This document shows, one piece after another, positions 58,972 to 64,000 of a stretch of DNA of 64,000 nucleotides. A program made the translations under genes and the position numbers. Numbering within the stretch: position 1 is the stretch's first letter; every line of letters starts with the position of its first letter. The stretch covers positions 18,237 through 82,236 of the forward strand of contig JAIESW010000079.1 in assembly GCA_019745565.1 (NCBI GenBank), written 5' to 3'. The notes beneath the pieces are model-generated. The model saw only the letters and a program-made list of their open reading frames with translations, had not been told where the DNA came from and searched no databases. The DNA is from Burkholderiales bacterium. GTDB lineage: Bacteria; Pseudomonadota; Gammaproteobacteria; Burkholderiales; Ga0077523.

Positions 58972-59694
58972 ATGGAAACGCAGGACCATATCCTGGTGGT
59001 TGACGACGACCTCGAGATCCGTTCGCTGCTGGGCGACTATCTCCGGCGCAACGGCTACCGGGCGACCGTAGTGCCGGATGGCCGTGCCATGTGGCAGACG
59101 CTCGATTCGGCGCAGGTGGATCTGGTGATCCTCGACGTCATGCTGCCGGGCGAGGACGGCTTCACCCTGTGCCGGCAGCTCGGGGTCCGGAAGGGGCTGC
59201 CGGTCATCATGCTGACCGCCAAGGGTGACGACACCGATCGTATCGTCGGTCTCGAACTCGGTGCCGACGACTACCTGCCCAAGCCGTTCAATCCGCGCGA
59301 ACTGCTGGCGCGGGTCAAATCGGTGCTGCGGCGCTCGCGGGCGGTACCGCCGACCTTGGAGCCCGACGACGCCAAGGCGCTGTCGTTCGCCGGCTGGACG
59401 CTCGATCTGGAGGCGCGGCACCTGGTTTCGCCGCAGCAGGTGGTCGTGGCCCTGTCGGGGGCCGAGTATCGGCTGCTGCGGGTGTTCCTGGCGTACCCGA
59501 ACCGGGTGCTGTCGCGCGATCAACTGATGGACCTGACCGTGGGGCGCGAAGCCGATCCGCTCGACCGCAGCATCGACGTGCAAGTGAGCCGCCTGCGGCA
59601 GCGCCTGGGCGACGCCGGGCGTGATCCGGAGATCATTCGAACCGTGCGCGGCGAGGGGTATGTGCTGGCGGCGGCCGTCAGGGCGGCGGCGTGA
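58972..59694 (+). CDS. OmpR-family response regulator
   Basis: 240 residues. Receiver domain (1-120) with acidic pair D11/D12, phosphoacceptor D55 in LVILDVMLPGEDGF, Thr82 in VIMLTAKGDD and K104 in DYLPKPFNP. The C-terminal winged helix reads LSGAEYRLLRVFLAYPNRVLS, then RSIDVQVSRLRQRLGD and IRTVRGEGYVLAA. It shares a GTGA overlap with the kinase gene, which decides the pairing. Confidence 0.95.
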   Translation: METQDHILVVDDDLEIRSLLGDYLRRNGYRATVVPDGRAMWQTLDSAQVDLVILDVMLPGEDGFTLCRQLGVRKGLPVIMLTAKGDDTDRIVGLELGADDYLPKPFNPRELLARVKSVLRRSRAVPPTLEPDDAKALSFAGWTLDLEARHLVSPQQVVVALSGAEYRLLRVFLAYPNRVLSRDQLMDLTVGREADPLDRSIDVQVSRLRQRLGDAGRDPEIIRTVRGEGYVLAAAVRAAA

Positions 59695-61130
59695 GTCGTG
59701 GCCCCCACCCTAACCCTCCCCCATCTTCGATGGGGGAGGGGATGTACGGCTGGGTGCGTCGGCTGGTGCCCGACTCGCTGTTCGGGCGCATCGCACTCAC
59801 GTTCATCGGCGTGCTGGTGTTCACAATGGGCATCACGCTGTTCGTGCAGATGCTCGATCGCGAGGCCTCCGTGTTCCGTGCGAGTGCGGGCCCCGCGGCG
59901 CGCCGGGTCGTCGATCTCATCAAGCTGCTCGACCGGCTGCCGCCGGCGCAGCGCGTGGCGTTGGCGGAGATCGCCGAAGCCCAGGGGGTGAAGATCGAAT
60001 TGCTGGCGACGCCGCAGGTCGTGGCCGACCCCGATCCGGACGACGACGATGCGATCGCGATGCTGGGCATGCTCAAGGACCGGATCGGGCCCGATCGCAA
60101 GCTGGGCGTCCACGTGACGCGGAAAGTCGGCGATACGACAGTCCCGGGAACGATGGGGGAGAGAACCGAGCGCTTCGCGTTCAACGTGCTGGCGCGGCTG
60201 GACGACGGCAGCTGGGCGCGCTTCGCGCTGGAGGAACCGCGTCGCCTGCCGCGCTGGCCCACACGGGTGGTGCAGAACCTGGCGGTGATGCTGATCGTGG
60301 TGGCGATCCTGTCGTTCGTCGTGGTGCGCTGGGTGACGCGGCCGCTCAAGGGTCTCGCCGAAGCCGCGGACGAGCTCGGTCGCGACATCGACCGGCCGCC
60401 GGTGCCGGAGAGCGGACCGCAGGAAGTGCGGCGGGCAGCGCGCGCGTTCAACACCATGCAGGAGCGGCTCGGTCGCTACGTGCACACTCGCACGGCCATC
60501 CTGGCTGCGATGTCGCACGACCTCAAGACGCCGATCACGCGGTTGCGCCTGCGCGCCGAGCTGCTCGAGGATACGGCGCTGCGCGAGAAATTCCTGCGCG
60601 ACCTGGACGAGATGCAGCGCATGGTCGGCACGACGCTCGACTACATGCGCGGGCTGGACGATCGCGAACCGCTGAGCCCGATCGACGTGGATGCTCTGGT
60701 GGAGGCGCTGCGCGCCGATGCCGAGGAGCTGGGGCATCCCGTCGCCGTGACCGGCACGGTGCACACGCCGTTTGCCGGCAAGCCGCTCGGTTTGCGGCGC
60801 ATCCTGCAGAACCTGCTCGACAACGCATTGCATTACGCACGCGACGTGGAGATCGCCGTCGACGACAAGCCCGATCGTCTGACCATCGCGGTGCGCGATC
60901 GCGGACCCGGGATTCCGGGTGACCTGCTGGACAAGGTGTTCGAGCCGTTCCACCGGCTCGAAGGTTCGCGCAACCAGGGCACCGGCGGCACCGGATTGGG
61001 GCTGTCCATCGCGCGCAACCTGGCCCAGGCCATGGGCGGCGATGTCACGCTTTCCAATCGGATCGAGGGTGGACTGGATGCGCGCGTGGTGCTGCCGCGG
61101 GGTGGGATCGGACTTACGCGTGGAGCATGA
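59691..61130 (+). CDS. EnvZ-like sensor histidine kinase, N-terminus encoded by a repeat
   Basis: 479 residues from the GTG at 59691 (overlapping the regulator stop as GTGA), or 462 from the ATG at 59742. Two helices bracket a periplasmic domain: FGRIALTFIGVLVFTMGITLF at about 31-51 and AVMLIVVAILSFVVVRW at about 198-214. HAMP region VTRPLKGLAEAADEL, then His276 in AAMSHDLKTPITRLRL, N-box NLLDNALHYA and ATP lid GTGGTGLGLSIARNL. Residues 2-17 (SRGPHPNPPPSSMGEG) translate a hairpin repeat. The repeat's GGGGGAGGGG stands before ATG-TAC as a ribosome site for the shorter form. Confidence 0.93.
   Translation: MSRGPHPNPPPSSMGEGMYGWVRRLVPDSLFGRIALTFIGVLVFTMGITLFVQMLDREASVFRASAGPAARRVVDLIKLLDRLPPAQRVALAEIAEAQGVKIELLATPQVVADPDPDDDDAIAMLGMLKDRIGPDRKLGVHVTRKVGDTTVPGTMGERTERFAFNVLARLDDGSWARFALEEPRRLPRWPTRVVQNLAVMLIVVAILSFVVVRWVTRPLKGLAEAADELGRDIDRPPVPESGPQEVRRAARAFNTMQERLGRYVHTRTAILAAMSHDLKTPITRLRLRAELLEDTALREKFLRDLDEMQRMVGTTLDYMRGLDDREPLSPIDVDALVEALRADAEELGHPVAVTGTVHTPFAGKPLGLRRILQNLLDNALHYARDVEIAVDDKPDRLTIAVRDRGPGIPGDLLDKVFEPFHRLEGSRNQGTGGTGLGLSIARNLAQAMGGDVTLSNRIEGGLDARVVLPRGGIGLTRGA
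59701..59747. repeat. Hairpin repeat, half copy inside the kinase start
   Basis: CCCCCACCCTAACC arm, hairpin CCCTCCCCCATC-TTC-GATGGGGGAGGG, then GGATGTAC. Inserted at the junction of regulator and kinase genes, in frame with the kinase. Confidence 0.88.
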
Positions 61131-61131
61131 G

Positions 61132-62373
61132 GTGATCGGGCGGCGGCGTTTCGTCCTCGCCGCCGCGGCGCTGTTGGCGAGTGCCGGTCCGGCGAACGCG
61201 CAGGTTACGAATGTGGAGACGCGCACCGGCAGCAGATTCGTGCCGGTGCGTAGGGATCCGTGGCAAGCACCGCGCACCCGGATACTCGACGTGCCCGACT
61301 TCGCCGATGCGAACAGCATCTGGGGCGCGACCGGGCGCGACGTCGCGGGGCGCATCTGGATCGGCGTTTCGGCGAAGGTCCCCGGTGGCAGCGCGCATCT
61401 GCTGCGGTTCGATCCCGCGTCGGACGAATGGCACGATCTCGGCAGTGTGGTCGAGCGGCTCGCCGAGGCGGATGCGCTGCGTCCCGATGCGGGCCAGGTG
61501 AAGATCCACTCGAAGATCGTGCCGGGCAACGATGGCCGGCTCTATTTCACTTCGATGGACGAAGAGGGCGAAGCGGAGGACGGTTCCGCACTGCCGAAGT
61601 GGGGCAGCCACCTCTGGCGTATCGATCCCGCATCGGGGCGCTGGGAGCATCTGTTCGCTGCACCCGAGGGTCTGGTGGCCGTTGCCGGCGGCGGGCGGTG
61701 GATCCATGCGCTCGGCTATTGGGATCACGTGCTCTATCGGTTCGACACGGTCACGCAGGAGCAGCGACGGGTCGTGGTCGGGGCGGTCGGCGGCCACGTG
61801 TCGCGCAACCTGATCGCGGGTCCGGACGGGCATGCGTTCGTGCCGCGCGTCACCCGTGACGGTTACGGCACCTTGCGGGCGGCGCTGGTGGAGTTCGATG
61901 CCGATCTGCGGGAGCGGGCGGCGACGCCGCTGGAGTTCTATTTCGGTGAGGCGCCGTCGGCCGAGGATCATGGCATCGTCGGAATCGCCGCACTGGCCGA
62001 CGGACGATCGTTGTTCACCACGCATGCGGGTCAGCTGTACTCGATCGAACCGCGCGAAGATGCGGCGGCCCGCATCACTGCGTTGGGTTGGTTTCATCCT
62101 CGAGGGGCGTCCTATGCGCCGTCGCTGTTCGCTCTCGACGGGCGGACGCTGGTGGCCGGCGTTGCGCGGCGTGATGACCGCTACGAATGGATCGTGTTCG
62201 ATCTTGTGTCACGCACGTCGCGGGCATTCCCGTTCGATACGCATGACGTGCCCGGGCCGCTGCTCTACGGTTCGATCACGCGCGACGATGCGGGGCGCTG
62301 CTACGTCGGCGGGTGGCAGTCGATCGCCGGCGGCGGACATCGGCCGCTGCTGCTGCAGGTCGACGTCGGTTGA
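61132..62373 (+). CDS. Secreted propeller-like protein with twin-arginine-type leader
   Basis: 413 residues. The start GTG at 61132 gives VIGRRRFVLAAAALLASAGPANAQ, a leader with R-R-R-F-V-L resembling a twin-arginine signal. The rest has repeated strands such as LRFDPASDEWHDLGSV, LWRIDPASGRWEHLFAAPEG, LIAGPDGHAFVPRVTRDG and GIAALADGRSLFTTHAGQLYSI, in keeping with a beta-propeller like SMP-30 or regulator propeller proteins. Ligand not known. It follows the kinase by one base, suggesting co-transcription. Confidence 0.68.
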   Translation: MIGRRRFVLAAAALLASAGPANAQVTNVETRTGSRFVPVRRDPWQAPRTRILDVPDFADANSIWGATGRDVAGRIWIGVSAKVPGGSAHLLRFDPASDEWHDLGSVVERLAEADALRPDAGQVKIHSKIVPGNDGRLYFTSMDEEGEAEDGSALPKWGSHLWRIDPASGRWEHLFAAPEGLVAVAGGGRWIHALGYWDHVLYRFDTVTQEQRRVVVGAVGGHVSRNLIAGPDGHAFVPRVTRDGYGTLRAALVEFDADLRERAATPLEFYFGEAPSAEDHGIVGIAALADGRSLFTTHAGQLYSIEPREDAAARITALGWFHPRGASYAPSLFALDGRTLVAGVARRDDRYEWIVFDLVSRTSRAFPFDTHDVPGPLLYGSITRDDAGRCYVGGWQSIAGGGHRPLLLQVDVG

Positions 62374-62382
62374 CGAAGTGTT

Positions 62383-62473
62383 GCCTCCACCCTAACCCTC
62401 CCCCGGCGCAGCCGGGGGAGGGGACGTACACCCCTTCCCCCGCCTGCGGCGGGGGAAGGTCGGGATGGGGGCC
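62383..62473. repeat. Hairpin doublet repeat, copy 4a
   Basis: CCACCCTAACC arm, hairpin CCCTCCCCCGGC-GCA-GCCGGGGGAGGG, linker GGACGTACACC, hairpin CCTTCCCCCGCC-TGC-GGCGGGGGAAGG, closing GGTCGGGATGGGGGCC. Downstream of the propeller gene. Confidence 0.9.
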
Positions 62474-62499
62474 GGCGGTGGCGGAGAGAGACGTCGGCT

Positions 62500-62548
62500 G
62501 CCCCCACCCTGACCCTCCCCCACGCTGAGCGTGGGGGAGGGGATGTAC
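62500..62548. repeat. Hairpin repeat, half copy 4b
   Basis: CCCCCACCCTGACC arm and hairpin CCCTCCCCCACGC-TGA-GCGTGGGGGAGGG, ending GGATGTAC. Inner stem extended to four pairs. Confidence 0.88.
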
Positions 62549-62600
62549 GGCGCAGGGCGGGTGAAGATGAGATTGCAACTGCGAGATGTGTCGCCAGGCA

Positions 62601-62643
62601 CTCCTTCCCCCGGCTTTGCCGGGGGAAGGTTGGGATGGGGGCC
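62601..62643. repeat. Hairpin repeat, half copy 4c
   Basis: Hairpin CCTTCCCCCGGC-TTT-GCCGGGGGAAGG followed by GGTTGGGATGGGGGCC. A decayed piece (AAGGCCGGGATGGGGGG) lies at about 62715-62731. With 4a and 4b it fills the 359-bp gap at 62374-62732, where no gene was seen. Confidence 0.88.
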
Positions 62644-62732
62644 AGCTCAGGCTCCGACGATCGACCTCACCGATCGTCGCCGTTTTCTCCTTCCCTCACG
62701 CGCACGCGTGGCTAAGGCCGGGATGGGGGGCG

Positions 62733-63584
62733 CTACCGCTCCCCTGCCGGCGCACTCGTCGCGGGTGCCTCGAGCGAGGCGCGGAATTCCTCCATGATCG
62801 GCTGCACGTCCGCGCGCCGGCCCTTCATCTTTTCCTGGATGTCGGCCGTCACCTTGTCGATGTGGCGGATCAGCCCGCCCTGCAGCGCGCCGCCCAGCAG
62901 CTTGGCGTAGCGCGGACCCATGCATGTCGGATTCTGCGGACTGCAGGCGACGAACTGCCATGCGTCGCGGTTCTTCGTCGTGAAGCCGATCTCGTTGTCC
63001 TTCTCCGGGATGCGTGGCACGGCTATCTTCTGCAGCGCCTTCAGTTCGGCTTCGGCACCCTTCAGCTCATACTGGAAGCGCCCGGTGTAAGTGTAGTTGA
63101 AGAGCGTGGTCTCGCCCATGAACCAGTCCATCATCTTCACCTGTGCCTGGCCCGATGACGATTCCAGGTGCGTGGCGATGACGTCCGCTTCCTCGCCGCC
63201 GAACGTCTTGCCCACATAGTCGACCCAGATGTCCTTGACCCAGGTGCCGGTCGCCACGTTTTTCATCGGTTCGACCGTCTCTTCGAGCAGCAGTGTCTCG
63301 GCCTTCCGCCAGTGGTCTCCGCCTTCCTTCCAGGTGGGGCCGAGGCTCGCTTCCTTGCCCCATTGCGCGAGCAGGGCGCGGGCCACGCGGATGGATGCCT
63401 GCTTGATGATCAGGTTGGCGGCGCCGGTGACCAGTTCCTGGGTGTGGGCGTTGGCCACGCGCTCCACGGCTTCGCGCTTGTGCGACTCGAGCTCGGCCTT
63501 CTCGTCATAGGGCAGGGCGGCCGGAATGCCGGCAACGAAGAGCACGATGCCGGCGGCGAGCCGGTGGAAATGCGGAAACCCCAT
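62733..63584 (-). CDS. Secreted protein of unknown function
   Basis: 283 residues with a signal-like N-terminus (FHRLAAGIVLFVAGIPAALP) and a long mostly helical chain: AELESHKREAVERVANAHTQELVTGAANLIIKQASIRVARALLAQ. Two Cys in ACSPQNPTCMG could form a disulfide. TWVKDIWVDYVGKTFGGEEADVIATH recurs in no family I recognise. Flanked on both sides by hairpin repeats. Confidence 0.6.
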   Translation of the reverse strand: MGFPHFHRLAAGIVLFVAGIPAALPYDEKAELESHKREAVERVANAHTQELVTGAANLIIKQASIRVARALLAQWGKEASLGPTWKEGGDHWRKAETLLLEETVEPMKNVATGTWVKDIWVDYVGKTFGGEEADVIATHLESSSGQAQVKMMDWFMGETTLFNYTYTGRFQYELKGAEAELKALQKIAVPRIPEKDNEIGFTTKNRDAWQFVACSPQNPTCMGPRYAKLLGGALQGGLIRHIDKVTADIQEKMKGRRADVQPIMEEFRASLEAPATSAPAGER

Positions 63585-63671
63585 GAGGCGAACGGGAAGG
63601 CGAGGACAGTCGTTACGGAAGTGCGGGTGACGCGGCGGACATCAAGGGCGGGTGGGCTCGCGGGAGGGGCT

Positions 63672-63774
63672 GCCCCCATCCCAGCCTTCCCCCGGCGTTG
63701 CCGGGGGAAGGAGTGCCTGTGGTGTACATCCCCTCCCCCGCGCGCATGCGCGGGGGAGGGTAAGGGTGGGGGCA
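63672..63774. repeat. Hairpin doublet repeat, copy 5a
   Basis: GCCCCCATCCCAGCC arm, hairpin CCTTCCCCCGGC-GTT-GCCGGGGGAAGG, an extended linker GAGTGCCTGTGGTGTACATC, hairpin CCCTCCCCCGCGC-GCAT-GCGCGGGGGAGGG, and closing GGGTGGGGGC. Confidence 0.88.
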
Positions 63775-63801
63775 GCGGATGTGCGCATCGCGACGACTGC
63801 C

Positions 63802-63844
63802 TGCCCCCATCCCAACCTTCCCCCGCCTTCGGCGAGGGAAGGAG
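63802..63844. repeat. Hairpin repeat, half copy 5b
   Basis: CCCCCATCCCAACC arm and hairpin CCTTCCCCCGCC-TTC-GGCGAGGGAAGG with one mismatch. The rest of 63585-63889 (305 bp) shows no gene. Confidence 0.8.
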
Positions 63845-63875
63845 TGCCTTTGCGACGAGCGCGAGGGAGATGGGC

Positions 63876-63891
63876 AGCCGCGAAAGCGGCT
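63876..63891. terminator. GNRA-loop hairpin at the stop codon of the last gene
   Basis: AGCCGC-GAAA-GCGGCT, six perfect pairs. It overlaps the TAG of the minus-strand gene at 63890-63892. There is no T-run, so it may slow rather than end transcription, or protect the 3' end. Confidence 0.4.
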
Positions 63892-64000
63892 ACTTCTCCG
63901 TGGTCTTGCGGATTTCCTTCGTATCGCTCCACTCCTCGATGCCGCTCTGGATGTTGGTCATGCTGAGGAAGAGCTGGTAGTACACGTCCTTCACCTTCTT
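63890..64000 (-). CDS. C-terminus of a gene cut by the window edge
   Basis: The last 36 codons of a minus-strand frame read KKVKDVYYQLFLSMTNIQSG then IEEWSDTKEIRKTTEK and stop with TAG. Polar and helical, no recognised motif. The start lies beyond the window. Confidence 0.5.
   Translation of the reverse strand, partial: KKVKDVYYQLFLSMTNIQSGIEEWSDTKEIRKTTEK

Noticed and set aside
62383..62643. Spaced repeats that could suggest a CRISPR array
   Set aside because: The repeats are hairpin doublets with unequal spacing, differing inner sequence and no cas genes. They match the dispersed repeat seen at other loci.

Overview
The window is a high-GC, densely coded chromosomal segment of a free-living Gram-negative bacterium, most likely a betaproteobacterium. 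That is inferred from the FadD, LivFGHM, AtuA, MacAB and heavy-metal RND protein types, several outer-membrane TolC-type proteins, periplasmic quinoproteins with small c-type cytochromes, and the style of dispersed hairpin repeats. No rRNA or convincing tRNA, phage, plasmid, insertion sequence or CRISPR array was seen. No database search was possible, so the lineage is an inference.

Layout. 0-11 kb is mostly minus-strand housekeeping and stress genes: 3-methyladenine glycosylase (cut by the window edge), two VOC proteins, YnfA, an EgtB-type sulfoxide synthase, a DnaQ-like exonuclease, GNAT, PaaI thioesterase, a BaiN/HI0933 flavoprotein, GFA, OsmC, a TfoX N-domain protein, a PPC/DUF296 protein and an alpha/beta hydrolase. 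A frameshifted GxxExxY gene follows, bracketed by an inverted GC-rich nonamer element. 11-19 kb holds metY, a periplasmic FMN-binding protein, a DSD1-type PLP enzyme, a membrane-anchored C13 (legumain-like) protease, a TPR lipoprotein-like gene and fadD. 19-27 kb holds atuA with a small partner, and a LIV-type ABC importer operon with an aldo/keto reductase inside it. 27-31 kb holds a Ser/Thr kinase fused to a cyclic-nucleotide-binding domain, a 3-hydroxyisobutyrate-dehydrogenase-like enzyme and hydrolases.

The most distinctive region is 31.5-45 kb. Two divergent secreted PQQ-type sugar dehydrogenases, each near a small cytochrome c, flank a complete six-gene ebo-type metabolite-traffic cluster (order F-A-B-D-E-C). 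Translationally overlapping junctions link D-E-C, a cytochrome c gene precedes the cluster and a ferredoxin gene follows it. Converging on it is a quinoprotein alcohol dehydrogenase with an Asp-x-Asp motif suggesting lanthanide dependence, next to a cytochrome with a CxxxCH haem site. Together this looks like a periplasmic oxidation locus coupled to export or processing of an unknown small molecule.

45-51 kb is a TolC/RND/adaptor heavy-metal-type efflux operon. 51-53 kb holds queG and a secreted protein. 54-59 kb is a tolC-macA-macB efflux operon, divergent from an OmpR/EnvZ-like two-component pair (59-61 kb) whose kinase start lies inside a repeat element. 61-64 kb holds a Tat-type secreted propeller-like protein, a secreted protein of unknown function, and a cut-off gene.

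Two dispersed repeat families stand out. One is a hairpin doublet (CCCCCATCCCAACCTTCCCCC-type), seen in five clusters, whose inner stem covaries. The other is an inverted element built of GGCGGACGC nonamers, seen at three loci, one of which contains the GxxExxY gene.
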